64,000 nt of DNA, taken from positions 1,488,001 through 1,552,000 of the forward strand of contig NZ_AQXW01000004.1 in assembly GCF_000376825.1 (NCBI RefSeq), written 5' to 3'. This document shows positions 9,532-18,596 of this stretch, piece after piece. The position numbers and the translations under genes were made by a program. The DNA comes from Demetria terragena DSM 11295. Its GTDB lineage: Bacteria; Actinomycetota; Actinomycetes; Actinomycetales; Dermatophilaceae. The notes beneath the pieces were generated by a model. The model saw nothing but the letters and a program-made list of their open reading frames with translations. It was not told where the DNA came from and made no database searches. How positions within the stretch are numbered: the stretch's first letter is position 1; each line of letters opens with the position of its first letter.

Positions 9532-10193
9532 TGGCGCACCAGTCGATAACCGACCCCGCGGACTGTCTCAATCCGCTCCGCTCCGATCTTGCGGCGCAGC
9601 GAACGAACAAAGACATCAACGACATTCGAGCCGGGGTCAACGTACGCCTGCCACACCTCGCCGAGAAGTTGCTCCCGGGTGAGGACCTGGTCGGGGTGCC
9701 TGAGAAGCACCTCCATCAGAGCGAACTCGCGCGCGGTCAGGTCCACTGAGCGACCATCGACTCGCAATCGGCGACTGCGCAGGTCAAGCGCCAGGCCACA
9801 GTCCTCCACCACGGAAATGGGTCGCGCGACCTCAACCTCTTGCAGCCGCAACCGAATTCGCGCTAGTAGCTCCGCAAACTGGAACGGTTTGGCCATATAA
9901 TCACTAGCCCCACCCTCCAAACTAGCGACCGTGTCTTGCACACTGTCCCGCGCCGTGAGCACGATGACCGGCAAGGTGGAGCCCTCATCACGCAGGCGCT
10001 GGAGCACCTGCGATCCGTCGAGATCTGGCAGGCCAAGGTCGAGCACCAGCAGGTCAAACGAGTCCGACCGGGCGAGCAGCAACGCAGTTCGGCCGCTGTC
10101 GGTCGTCGTCGTCAGATAGCCGGCACCTCGAAGTCCCTTCTCCAGGAAGGAGCCGATCCGCTCTTCGTCTTCGGCGATCAGGATGTGCGTCAT
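9528..10193 (-). CDS. OmpR-family response regulator
   Basis: 221 residues. The receiver domain has the acidic pair in IAEDEE, phosphoacceptor Asp52 (VLDLGLPD) and Lys in MAKPF; the C-terminal half is an OmpR/PhoB winged helix (LTAREFALMEVLLRHP...GVGYRLV). It overlaps the upstream kinase by four bases (ATGA). Target genes are not shown; the adjacent SLC13 transporter is the closest candidate. Confidence 0.95.
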   Translation of the reverse strand: MTHILIAEDEERIGSFLEKGLRGAGYLTTTTDSGRTALLLARSDSFDLLVLDLGLPDLDGSQVLQRLRDEGSTLPVIVLTARDSVQDTVASLEGGASDYMAKPFQFAELLARIRLRLQEVEVARPISVVEDCGLALDLRSRRLRVDGRSVDLTAREFALMEVLLRHPDQVLTREQLLGEVWQAYVDPGSNVVDVFVRSLRRKIGAERIETVRGVGYRLVRQ

Positions 10194-11755
10194 GACTGCC
10201 TCCCTGAACCCAGGAGCCGACCGATTTGGTCCACACCGCTGTTGCCGAGTTCTTCCTGTCTCTCGTCGGGAAGGGCAGGGGGCAACTCTGCGACGGGCAG
10301 GGTAATGCCGAAGGTCGCCCCCTGCCCTGGCTCACTGAACACGGTGGCCACGCCGCCGTGACCTTCGGCGATGGCGCGCACGATCGGCAGGCCGAGGCCG
10401 GCTCCGCCGCTTCGGAACTCGCCGAGATTGCGCGCCCGCGCGAAACGCTCGAAGATCAGCTGCGCGTCCTCGGGGCGCACGCCGGGTCCTTCGTCGCGTA
10501 CCTCGAAATGCACTATTGGCCCCAGCTCGGCGTCTCGGGCAAAGCGCGAGGTGAGCTCGATCAGGTCACCGGGCCGGGTGTGCTCGACCGCATTCTGGGC
10601 TAGCTGGAGCACCGCTTGGGTCACTCGCTGCCGGTCGACGACCGCAGTACCGTCGGCGATGTTCGACACACTCCAGCGTCGGTCGCCGAGGGCCTGCATC
10701 TTGGAGTCGATGTCCAGGGTCAGCTCCGCCAGGTCAACAGGCTCCTGGAGACGGAGAAAGTCGGGACGGTCTGCTTTGGCCAACGCGAGCAGGTCGGTGA
10801 CGATCCTGCTCATTCGTCCGAGCTCGTCAATGACGAGAGCAATGCTCGCGGCACGTTCCTGCGGGTCGTCGCCCAACGTTTCCAGGTGGCCTCGGATCAC
10901 GGTGATGGGCGTCCGCAGCTCGTGGGCGGCGTCGTCGACGAACCTCTGCTCGGCGGTAAAGGCATCCTCCAGCCGGTCCAACATGCCGTTGAAGGTGACC
11001 GCAAGTTCAGCGATGTCATCGTTGCCCCGCACCGGAATTCGTCGCGTGAGGTCGCGCTCGGTGATCTCGGCCGCCGCGCGCCGCACCTGTCGCACGGGGC
11101 GCAGAATCTGCCCGGCCGCCAACCAGGCAATGATGGCCGCGAGCAGCAGAGCGCCAGCGCCGACGCCCACCATGAGCCGGGTGGTCTGCCCGACTTCAGC
11201 GACGCGCTCCTGCTCGTATGCCAGCACCACGAAGGTCCCGCGCTGGTCGCCCAGACGCATCTCGTCGCGGGCATACCGCATGGTCCCGGCATCGGTCTCG
11301 ACGATGCCGCTTGTCGGACCGCGAAGTACCTCGGCGAACGCCTGCGTGTCGGTTGGCGCCCGTTGGCCCTCGACGAATCCGGCCTCCTGCAGGGTTGGGG
11401 TTCCCGGTCCCTGGACCAGGAGGGCTGGGCCGCGCTCGGGGACGCCGATGATCATCTCGCCACGGTTGGCCTGTTGTCGCCCGAGCAACACCTGGAAGAA
11501 CGTGTGCACCTCGGTGAACGGCTCAGCCGTCTCTGGATTGCGCCCCTCCTCGGCGAACGAGCGGAACTCACCGATCTCTTGCTCGATGTCGGCGTTAAGG
11601 TCACGTCCGACGTCGGCGAGCAGGGCGCTGCGCACCGTCACCACCAGCGAGATCAGCGCGATGACGAGGGCGAGCATCAACCACGCCACGATGCGCCAGC
11701 GCGCACTGACCCCGGAGCCACGTCGGTCATCGTCGACAGCCGGGCGCTCAGTCAT
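10190..11755 (-). CDS. Membrane sensor histidine kinase
   Basis: 521 residues from ATG 11755; a longer in-frame reading would run through the upstream secreted protein gene and is rejected. Order: first membrane helix (about 22-45), extracytoplasmic sensor of roughly 150 residues, second helix, HAMP (RRAAAEITERDLTRRIPVRGNDD), HisKA with H-box DDAAHELRTPITVI, then HATPase_c with N box (LAQNAVEHT), DEGPGV and GGAGLGL. All catalytic motifs are intact. Its start overlaps the stop of the Pro-rich protein gene by eight bases, which suggests that the secreted protein belongs to the same signalling unit. Confidence 0.94.
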   Translation of the reverse strand: MTERPAVDDDRRGSGVSARWRIVAWLMLALVIALISLVVTVRSALLADVGRDLNADIEQEIGEFRSFAEEGRNPETAEPFTEVHTFFQVLLGRQQANRGEMIIGVPERGPALLVQGPGTPTLQEAGFVEGQRAPTDTQAFAEVLRGPTSGIVETDAGTMRYARDEMRLGDQRGTFVVLAYEQERVAEVGQTTRLMVGVGAGALLLAAIIAWLAAGQILRPVRQVRRAAAEITERDLTRRIPVRGNDDIAELAVTFNGMLDRLEDAFTAEQRFVDDAAHELRTPITVIRGHLETLGDDPQERAASIALVIDELGRMSRIVTDLLALAKADRPDFLRLQEPVDLAELTLDIDSKMQALGDRRWSVSNIADGTAVVDRQRVTQAVLQLAQNAVEHTRPGDLIELTSRFARDAELGPIVHFEVRDEGPGVRPEDAQLIFERFARARNLGEFRSGGAGLGLPIVRAIAEGHGGVATVFSEPGQGATFGITLPVAELPPALPDERQEELGNSGVDQIGRLLGSGRQS

Positions 11756-12215
11756 CGTCTCCGCCGTCGTCTCCATCGTCATCGTCTGTGTCGGTGTCGC
11801 CACCATCCCCGTCATCTCCACCGTCGTCATCCTGAGGCGACGCAGGGTTATTCGGTTGCGGCCGTTCCGGCGGGGCTGGCCTCTCGGCCGGAACCGGTGG
11901 CCGCTCGGTACGCACGGGTGCGGGCTGCCGTTCGGGCGCTCGAGTTGGCCTTGGGTCGAGTGAAGGCCTCGGGTCAGGTGAAGGCTTCGAGGTAGTGGTG
12001 CTCGGAGATGGTCTGGGGGCACTCTTGGGGGAATCGCTCGGCGAGCGCGAACCATCTGGTGTGGTCGTCGATGGCCCGGGGGTGACCCGCAGTGGCCCAC
12101 CGGACGGAACCTGAGGCGGGCCCGGCCTGCTGGCCAAAGCCTGACTAGCCAGCGCGAGCAGCACCGGGACCAGCAGGCATACCGCCAGCACACCGAGTCG
12201 TCGCATCATCACCAT
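11748..12215 (-). CDS. Secreted Pro/Ser/Thr-rich protein with poly-Asp/Gly tail
   Basis: 155 residues. A signal peptide (MMRRLGVLAVCLLVPVLLALASQALA) is followed by about 85 residues rich in Pro, Ser, Thr and Arg, then a tail of Asp and Gly (DDDGGDDGDGGDTDTDDDDGD). No folded domain is recognisable. The acidic tail could bind cations such as Ca2+, a feature also seen in small sensor-associated proteins, and the gene overlaps the kinase downstream. The starts MVMM, MMRR and MRR cannot be separated. Function unknown. Confidence 0.75.
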   Translation of the reverse strand: MVMMRRLGVLAVCLLVPVLLALASQALASRPGPPQVPSGGPLRVTPGPSTTTPDGSRSPSDSPKSAPRPSPSTTTSKPSPDPRPSLDPRPTRAPERQPAPVRTERPPVPAERPAPPERPQPNNPASPQDDDGGDDGDGGDTDTDDDDGDDGGDDD

Positions 12216-12251
12216 GGTGGCGAGTCTGCCGGACCAACGTGAGGGCTCGGT

Positions 12252-12285
12252 GAGGCGTGCATGAAGGTTTCTTCATGCACGCCTC
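12252..12285. terminator. Terminator downstream of the LanD-like gene
   Basis: GAGGCGTGCATGAAG (12252-12266), loop GTTT, then its exact complement (12271-12285). The 15-bp perfect stem is six bases beyond the flavoprotein stop and separates it from the two-component operon. Confidence 0.8.
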
Positions 12286-12290
12286 GGGGT

Positions 12291-12821
12291 TTAGGCAGGC
12301 AGCGATTCGATGGTGCGCAGCACGGCCTCCAGGTCTGCGCACATTGCTTGGGTGCCGTCTGCCGTCGATGCTCGCGGTGTCACGACACCAACACCCTGGT
12401 GGGCCTGAAGTGCTCGGAGAACGTGCTGCAGTTGTCGTTTCTGCGCACCGCCCGAAGGCTGCGTGGGTGCGACGACGACGGGTACGCCTGCGCAGGCGAT
12501 CGTGAGCAACGACGGGGCGTCACGCTCGCCGCGCTCCATGCATGCCAGGTAGTCCAACGTCGCCGGATAGACCAGCACGGCGTCCGCCCAGTTCTGGAGA
12601 TCGACGTGGTGCAGCAGCCCCGGGGAATCACATTCCCATTCGTCGTCGTCGACTAATCGGCTCGACAACTGTTGGAGCGCCGGTCGAGTGACGAAAGCCC
12701 GGGCGCTACGGGTACGGACGACGCGAACGTCAAGGTCCTGACGGCTCTGCCGTAGCCAACTGATCAGAAAAGGGGCATGGGCAGCATGGAGCGAACCGGT
12801 CACGACCAAGACGAGGTTCAC
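12291..12821 (-). CDS. LanD/EpiD-like flavoprotein (PF02441), candidate peptidyl-cysteine decarboxylase
   Basis: 176 residues from GTG 12821, preceded by GGGAGAG; a longer reading from 12881 is in frame but less well supported. The flavoprotein (HFCD) fold is indicated by LVVTGSLHAAH at the N-terminus, the HVDLQNWADAVLVYPAT segment (His72 aligns with the catalytic His of EpiD/LanD) and VPVVVAPTQP. Two family motifs differ: PATLDY stands where EpiD has PASANT, and the PxMNxxMW motif reads APTQPSGG. LanD enzymes oxidatively decarboxylate C-terminal Cys to an enethiol used for AviCys or avionin rings. Possible substrates here are the 34-residue peptide at 37.6 kb or TOMM precursor 2; both end in Cys. 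Promoter palindromes shared with LanKC favour the former. Pantothenate-pathway Dfp-like roles are less likely at this size and place. Confidence 0.75.
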   Translation of the reverse strand: MNLVLVVTGSLHAAHAPFLISWLRQSRQDLDVRVVRTRSARAFVTRPALQQLSSRLVDDDEWECDSPGLLHHVDLQNWADAVLVYPATLDYLACMERGERDAPSLLTIACAGVPVVVAPTQPSGGAQKRQLQHVLRALQAHQGVGVVTPRASTADGTQAMCADLEAVLRTIESLPA

Positions 12822-12953
12822 CGAGGCTCTCCCTGGATGAGTTCCCGCCAGGTCGGCGAAAGGAGGCCAACCAAAGCCCACAACATCATGATCCTCCTAC
12901 CGGCGCCTTTTCTATGAGAGAGCATTCCGTAATGATCGCCATATCGCCGGAGG

Positions 12954-12990
12954 CAGGTGTCATGTACTCACCTGACATACATCACCTGAC
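12954..12990. repeat. CAGGTG/CACCTG repeats in the flavoprotein promoter region
   Basis: CAGGTG (12954-12959) is mirrored by CACCTG (12969-12974), and CACCTGAC recurs at 12969-12976 and 12983-12990. The cluster stands just upstream of the palindrome at 13007 in the space between the two divergent genes, suggesting a multi-site operator. Confidence 0.4.
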
Positions 12991-13006
12991 GACACACACC
13001 GTGTCC

Positions 13007-13024
13007 AGATGACACGTGTCATCT
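13007..13024. promoter_or_regulatory. Perfect 18-bp palindrome, candidate regulon operator
   Basis: AGATGACACGTGTCATCT is self-complementary. Its core ATGAC-N4-GTCAT is found again at 37806 and 40379, and in weaker form at 34673 and 37742. Here it lies between the LanD-like gene (minus) and the small membrane gene (plus), so it could act on either. Confidence 0.6.
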
Positions 13025-13118
13025 CGCGAATAGTCAGCCATCACCACATCGCGATAATTGCGATGTCAGGGTGCTCGACCCATTCCCTCCACCTCGCTGT
13101 CATGCCACACTCCAGGAC

Positions 13119-13292
13119 ATGGACCGCAAGATTCTTCAGTTTATCGCGCTCGTGGTGACACTCATCTTCGGCGCGGTCGTCGCCCTCGTTGACGAAAATC
13201 GTCAAACCATCGCAATTGCCGGCGGCATGGTCGTTGCGCTCGCCTGGGTTGTTGTCGGAACCTTCGGCAAGGACACTGCCAGTCGAGATTGA
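13119..13292 (+). CDS. Small membrane protein, 57 residues
   Basis: ATG 13119 has AGGA nearby and gives a 57-residue protein with two hydrophobic helices (ILQFIALVVTLIFGAVVALV and IAIAGGMVVALAWVVVGTF) joined by a short DENRQ loop. It is the only plus-strand gene at this edge of the RiPP region and starts next to the operator-like palindromes. It could be an immunity or accessory protein or simply a small envelope protein; nothing in it decides. Confidence 0.6.
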   Translation: MDRKILQFIALVVTLIFGAVVALVDENRQTIAIAGGMVVALAWVVVGTFGKDTASRD

Positions 13293-13335
13293 CAGCTCTG
13301 CTGTCTGAATTCATCTCCGAGCCACACTCACACAT

Positions 13336-13369
13336 CGGCTGCGCCAGACTCACTCTGCTGGCGCAGCCG
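13336..13369. terminator. Bidirectional terminator at the end of the TOMM export operon
   Basis: CGGCTGCGCCAG (13336-13347) and its exact complement (13358-13369) around a 10-base loop lie between the converging small membrane gene and the ABC exporter gene. Confidence 0.8.
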
Positions 13370-13398
13370 ATTCGTGCGTTCCTGACTCTTCTGCCCCC

Positions 13399-16350
13399 TC
13401 AGGCGTTGCCTTGCTGGCGAGCCAGCTGAGCGAAGAGGCCGGCGTCATCCAGGATGAGTTCGTCGTAGGTGCCCACCTGAACGATCGCCCCCTGATCGAC
13501 CACCACGATGCGATCGGCATTCCGGATCGTCGACAGCCGGTGGGCGACCACAATGCGGGTGGCGTTTAGCTGCCGGGTTGCCTCCGCGACGATCTGCTGG
13601 GTGGGATTATCAAGGGCAGAAGTGGCCTCGTCGAATATGACGAATCGCGGCCGATTGACCAGGGCCCGCGCAATCATCAGGCGCTGCGCCTGACCACCGG
13701 ACACCGTCCCCCCAGACTCGCTCAACACGGTACCGAGACCCATCGGCATCGCCTTGATGACGGGGGTGAGCCCCGCCATGTCCGCGGCCTCCCAGATCTC
13801 ATCCTCGGTGTAGCGCCCCCCGCCAGCGATGTTCTCGCGAATGTCGCCAGGCATGAGATTGCCGGACTGGAGAACCACCCCGCACTGACGGCGCACACCC
13901 GGCAGGTCGAGCTCGCGCAGGTCTTGGCCGTCATAAAGCACGGCGCCCTGCTCTGGGCGGGAGAACCCCAGGAGTAGCCGGACGATCGAGGACTTGCCGC
14001 CACCAGATGGGCCAACAATGGCCACAAACTCACCCTGCTCGATATCCATCGATATGTCGTCCAAGACCCAGGGCGAATCCGGGCTATACCGAAACGAAAC
14101 TCCTCGAAGACTCACGGCTCCCGAAAGTTCACCAGGATGGGCGCGACCAACGCCAGATTCCGCCTCAGAGGAAAGCAACGGCTTCAAGGACTCAATCATG
14201 GGAACAACGGCACCCGCCGTCAGCACTGAGCCAGTAAAGAGCAGGAGCGAATTAATCAGCAGAGTAAAAGCGGTGAGAAACGACAGCAACGCGGGCAACG
14301 GCATCGGCTGGCTCGGCAGGTTGGCCAACGTGAACAATAGGGCAAGCGAGAGAATCGGATACACGGCATTAAACGCCGTCACGCGGTCCTGCACTTTGCG
14401 GCTCTGCAGGGCGTACGCCTGCACGATGCGTTGCTGCTGGGACCATCGCTGGAATGCCCGCTCCTCCGCTGCTGCCGCGCGGATCTTGCTCATGGCCGTG
14501 AAGATCTCAAAGCCCATGCCGTTGAGGCGCTGCTCGGCTCCGTAGCGTTTGCGTTCGTAGCCAAGGACGGTGCGGCCGGCGACCCCGCACACCGCGATGG
14601 CGATCGCGACCAGCGCGAGCGCTGCGAGCGCAAGAGCAGGTGAGTAGAAGAACACCAACGCAAGGTTCGCGACCACCACGACGAGCCCGAGCGTCGCGGT
14701 CACCACGACGCCAGAGAGCAATTCTTGGCCGGACTTCAGACTCAAGACCACCGTGCCGAGACGGCCGGTGGAGTACTGCTGGAAGAAGGAGACTGGGAGG
14801 TCGAGGAGTCGACTGAATACACCCGTTTGGGAGCGCGCCGTCGCGGCGCCTTGAATCCGCAGGACAGCGAGATTCTGGACGACGGAGAAGGCTGCGGCGA
14901 CGACTGCGGCGAGCATGACAGCGATGCCCGCCTGCACGATCATCGACCGATTGGCCGAGGCCACATAGCTGCCGAGGACCGTACCGTTGAGGATGGGGGT
15001 CAGCAGGCTGAGCACTCCAACCAAGACAGCCATAGCTCCAAAGAGCGCGAGGTCACCGCGCAAACCTTCGATCGCGTACCGCAGCAGGGTGCGCACCGAA
15101 GTCACGCTCGCGGGGAGGCGCGCGTGGATCTCCCACACATATCGCCCACCTGAGAAGTGGTTGTCCTTGGTCACTCGGACGGGAGTCTCGAGCCAGGTCG
15201 CGTGCGCGACATACCCGCCGCTATTGAAGAGATATGCGACAGGCAAGTGGTCAGGGCCCCAGTAGCCCACCACCGGGCCCATGTCGGTAAGCCACCACTC
15301 GCCTTCAAGCCGGATGCCCCTGGTTCGAACCCAGCCCCCCGCACCGAGCGAGTCGAAGTCGGCGATGTCTCGGCGCTGGGCAAGGGACTCCGGAACCGTG
15401 GGGTCTTCGCGCTTTTGCTCCAGCACCCGCACGACCGCTTCGGTGTGACTCAGCAGTGTTCCGCTGAGGCCATGGATTGGTCGCGCGACTGACTCGCGAA
15501 TCAGCAAGTCATCATTGGCTTCTCGGATGGCGCTAGCCGTCTTTTCGTCGCGCCGCTGGGAGGTACGCACCTGTTCTTCGGCCGCGTGCGCGGCCCGCTC
15601 CACGGACCGGTCGATCTGGTAAAGGTATTGCGACCAGTGCTGAACGATGAGCGGCCAGATCTCACCCGAGGCGACCAACGTGTGGGTGTCGTGGGTCCGC
15701 AACAGGGCTTCTTTGCTGGTGAGCCGAAGCCAGTCTTGACGACTCACGCAGAAGAAGCTCCCGGCCGTGTGGTCTGTCGAGGATTGACCCTGGGTGAGCT
15801 CTCCGGACGCGACCTGTACCCAGGCAAGATCATCGACGGGGCGCAACACATCGCCCGCCGAGAACTGACATACGGCCCCAACAGGCAGCACCGAGAAGTC
15901 TCGGGGTGGAAGCGTGCGACGGACAGGCTGCTCGAGTTTGCGTAGCGCCGAATCCATTCCAGAGGCGACTGCAGCCTGGAGCCGACGAATGGCCCCCATA
16001 CCGGTCGTCTCATCCGACGCCCGAAGGCGACGACGCAGTGTTCGCAGGCCAATTGAGCGAACCTGCGCATTCTCGACTCGACGCATGAGCACCCGATGCC
16101 GGGGTCCTGCGATCGGTCCGGTGATGATGTCCCCTGGCGCAAGACGTGCCAAGGAGTGCCACGGCCCGGTCGGCTGACCATCGGAGTCGGTGGTGACCGC
16201 GAAGAGGTCGACCATGCCCTCCTCGACGTAGAGGATGGCTTCGGCCACGGCGACCAGGTGCATGTCCCGCTCCGACCACCGGATCGGGACCGATTCGTCA
16301 ATGAGTTGCCCTAAGCAATCCGCGCGGCTGGTCTCGTCAATAGTGGTCAT
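13399..16350 (-). CDS. NHLM-type ABC exporter, ATP-binding/permease without peptidase
   Basis: 983 residues, matching the second ABC protein of nitrile-hydratase-leader microcin (NHLM) export systems. A long N-terminal region of about 400 residues contains a cyclic-nucleotide-binding-like part (WHSLARLAPGDIITGP) instead of a C39 peptidase. Then come six membrane helices (about 430-700) and an ABC domain: GPSGGGKSS Walker A, VSGGQAQR signature, FVIFDEATSALD Walker B, and switch His in VVAHRLST. Its ATG shares one base with the stop of the peptidase-type exporter upstream (TGATG), so the two are coupled and probably form a heteromeric exporter for the mature peptide. Confidence 0.9.
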   Translation of the reverse strand: MTTIDETSRADCLGQLIDESVPIRWSERDMHLVAVAEAILYVEEGMVDLFAVTTDSDGQPTGPWHSLARLAPGDIITGPIAGPRHRVLMRRVENAQVRSIGLRTLRRRLRASDETTGMGAIRRLQAAVASGMDSALRKLEQPVRRTLPPRDFSVLPVGAVCQFSAGDVLRPVDDLAWVQVASGELTQGQSSTDHTAGSFFCVSRQDWLRLTSKEALLRTHDTHTLVASGEIWPLIVQHWSQYLYQIDRSVERAAHAAEEQVRTSQRRDEKTASAIREANDDLLIRESVARPIHGLSGTLLSHTEAVVRVLEQKREDPTVPESLAQRRDIADFDSLGAGGWVRTRGIRLEGEWWLTDMGPVVGYWGPDHLPVAYLFNSGGYVAHATWLETPVRVTKDNHFSGGRYVWEIHARLPASVTSVRTLLRYAIEGLRGDLALFGAMAVLVGVLSLLTPILNGTVLGSYVASANRSMIVQAGIAVMLAAVVAAAFSVVQNLAVLRIQGAATARSQTGVFSRLLDLPVSFFQQYSTGRLGTVVLSLKSGQELLSGVVVTATLGLVVVVANLALVFFYSPALALAALALVAIAIAVCGVAGRTVLGYERKRYGAEQRLNGMGFEIFTAMSKIRAAAAEERAFQRWSQQQRIVQAYALQSRKVQDRVTAFNAVYPILSLALLFTLANLPSQPMPLPALLSFLTAFTLLINSLLLFTGSVLTAGAVVPMIESLKPLLSSEAESGVGRAHPGELSGAVSLRGVSFRYSPDSPWVLDDISMDIEQGEFVAIVGPSGGGKSSIVRLLLGFSRPEQGAVLYDGQDLRELDLPGVRRQCGVVLQSGNLMPGDIRENIAGGGRYTEDEIWEAADMAGLTPVIKAMPMGLGTVLSESGGTVSGGQAQRLMIARALVNRPRFVIFDEATSALDNPTQQIVAEATRQLNATRIVVAHRLSTIRNADRIVVVDQGAIVQVGTYDELILDDAGLFAQLARQQGNA

Positions 16351-18593
16351 CAGTCCTCCTCGTCATCTGTCCGGTCAGACATGACCAGGCCGTGGTAGGT
16401 GCCACCGAGCGCAACCAACTCGTCGTGCCGACCCGACTCGACGACCGCCCCGTCTTCCACCACGAGTATGAGATCCGCATCTCGCACCGTCGACATCCGG
16501 TGAGCGATGATCAGCAACGCACACCCACGTCGCCGAAGGTTGTCCATCACGATGCGCTCGGTTGCCGTATCTAATGCACTGGTTGCCTCATCCAGCACGA
16601 GCAAGGTGGGGTCGGTGACAAGCGCGCGCGCCAACTCCAGTCGCTGACGCTGGCCCCCGGAAAAGTTGCTTCCGCCCTCCGCGACGGCCGAGGTGATCCC
16701 CCCGGGGCGGCGAGCAATGACCTCGAACATCTCCGAGTCCCGCAACGCCCGCAACACATTCTCGTCGCGGATCTCTTCATCCCAGAAGCAGATGTTGTCC
16801 CGCACCGTTCCCTCGAACAAGGTCGTGGTCTGGTCGACGTACGACACTGAGGCCGACATGGTCTGTCGGCTCCATTCGCTGCGCGGTCGTCCGTCAAACA
16901 GGATCCGCCCCGAGGTCGGCTCCAACAACCCTGCCGCCAGTTTGGCGATGGTGCTCTTTCCGGATCCCGATGCGCCGACGAGCGCAACTCTCATACCTGG
17001 CTCAGCACTCAAGCTCAGGCCCGAGACAAGTGGCGCTTGCAACGAACCGAAGGTGAAGTCAACGGAATCGAAGTCGACCCGCCCAGACAACACCCGGCCG
17101 TCGTCAGTCGCGCCCGCCGTTTCGTGGAATGCCGGGTCGGTCTCGTAGTTCTCCGCGTCGCGAAGCCGGTAGAGCTGGGCTTGCATTTCCTGCATCGCAG
17201 CGGCTTGATTCGTGAGCTGCGTCAGAGGGCGGGTGAAGGTGGTCAACAAGGCTTGGAAGGCGAACAGCACGCCCACCGTCAGGGCGCCGTCGGTCACCCG
17301 AAGTCCTCCGACCAGCATCACGAGACCTGAGTTGACGGTGGCCAGCATGGGCGGAACGACGTTCAGCAGTGCGGTGGGTACTCCAAGGCGCTGGGACTCC
17401 GTCATGGCCTTCGCCATGGATCCAGACCACCGCCCAAACGACGCTGGCTCCGTTCCGGAGGATTTGACCGTCTCGATGGAGGCGATGGTGTGCAAGGTGG
17501 CGACCGCCAGCCGCCCCTCCTCGGCCTCCAAAGCCGCGGCGTTGTCGACTCGGCGTCGCATGACCACTCGAAGGACCACAAGGTTGATCAGCGCCACGCT
17601 GATCGCGAGCACGCCGAGCAGCACATCAAGATAGATCAGTGCTGCGCCATAGACCACGATGAGCACCAGATTGACCAGCGTGACGACAAGGTCCCGCGTC
17701 ATCGTCTGGGCGACTTGCCGATTGCTGGCAACGCGCCGGCCCAGTTCGGCAGGTCGTCGCTGCAGGAAGAAGTTCATCGGAAGGCGCAGGAGCAGATAGA
17801 TGAACCGGCCTGCTGACGTGAGGGCTGACCGGGCTTCGACCAGGCGCAGATAATGGGTCTGAACTGTCGTCAGGATCAGCGTCCCGGTCGCCGTGACGGC
17901 CAACCCGATGAGCAACGGCACCACCGATAGGAAGCCGGGAGTGCCGTACACCGAGTCGACGTAATACTGCGTGAACAGCGGAAAGATGATGCCCGGTATG
18001 ACGAGCACAACGCTCGCAAGGAGCGCGAGCGCCAGGCCACGACCGTTCCGAGACGCCCGCTCCCGCAGCATCTCGACCGTACGAGGCGGTTGACCGCCAG
18101 TGACGAAGTTCCCGTCAGGGACAAGGTCGAGGACGATCCCGGTGAAACCCTGGTCGAACTCAGTGAGCGCCATCCGTCGAGGCCCGGTTGCCGGGTCATT
18201 CAGCAGCACCATCGTGCGACCCCGGCGTCGCTCAAACCCGTTGACCACCATGAAATGTTGGAACGCCCAGAACACGATGACGGGGTGCTCGATCTGCATG
18301 AGAGCCGGGATCTCCATCCGCCGGCCCTTGCCCGTCAGCCCGTACTCTCGCGCGGCCTCCACCAGGTGCTTTGCGTTAGACCCATCCCGCGATACCCCGC
18401 AGGCCACCCGCAGCTCCTCCAACGGCACATGGCGGCCGTAGTGGGCGAGCATGATGCCGAGCGAGGCAGCTCCACATTCCACAGCCTCCATCTGGATGAC
18501 CGTGGGAGTGGCTCGGCGCGCAGATCGGCGGGGCGCGAGTCCGGCACACTCCTCCTCCACTCTGGGCGGTGCGGTTCTCGTCGGCTTACGCAT
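16350..18593 (-). CDS. NHLM-type C39 peptidase-containing ABC exporter
   Basis: 747 residues. Residues 30-150 are a C39 peptidase with Cys40 (QMEAVECGAASLG), His113 (QHFMVVNG) and Asp133 (LNDPATG), a complete catalytic triad. Six membrane helices follow, then an ABC domain with GASGSGKST, FSGGQRQR and LLVLDEATSALD. Such proteins cut the leader after a small-residue pair and export the core. The three precursors carry AAG before their Cys cores, which fits. It sits between the HlyD-like adaptor and the second exporter gene. Confidence 0.93.
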   Translation of the reverse strand: MRKPTRTAPPRVEEECAGLAPRRSARRATPTVIQMEAVECGAASLGIMLAHYGRHVPLEELRVACGVSRDGSNAKHLVEAAREYGLTGKGRRMEIPALMQIEHPVIVFWAFQHFMVVNGFERRRGRTMVLLNDPATGPRRMALTEFDQGFTGIVLDLVPDGNFVTGGQPPRTVEMLRERASRNGRGLALALLASVVLVIPGIIFPLFTQYYVDSVYGTPGFLSVVPLLIGLAVTATGTLILTTVQTHYLRLVEARSALTSAGRFIYLLLRLPMNFFLQRRPAELGRRVASNRQVAQTMTRDLVVTLVNLVLIVVYGAALIYLDVLLGVLAISVALINLVVLRVVMRRRVDNAAALEAEEGRLAVATLHTIASIETVKSSGTEPASFGRWSGSMAKAMTESQRLGVPTALLNVVPPMLATVNSGLVMLVGGLRVTDGALTVGVLFAFQALLTTFTRPLTQLTNQAAAMQEMQAQLYRLRDAENYETDPAFHETAGATDDGRVLSGRVDFDSVDFTFGSLQAPLVSGLSLSAEPGMRVALVGASGSGKSTIAKLAAGLLEPTSGRILFDGRPRSEWSRQTMSASVSYVDQTTTLFEGTVRDNICFWDEEIRDENVLRALRDSEMFEVIARRPGGITSAVAEGGSNFSGGQRQRLELARALVTDPTLLVLDEATSALDTATERIVMDNLRRRGCALLIIAHRMSTVRDADLILVVEDGAVVESGRHDELVALGGTYHGLVMSDRTDDEED

Positions 18594-18596
18594 GGC

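Noticed and set aside
10371-11995. Two long plus-strand frames opposite the histidine kinase
   Set aside because: Both are antisense shadows; the kinase frame carries all catalytic motifs.
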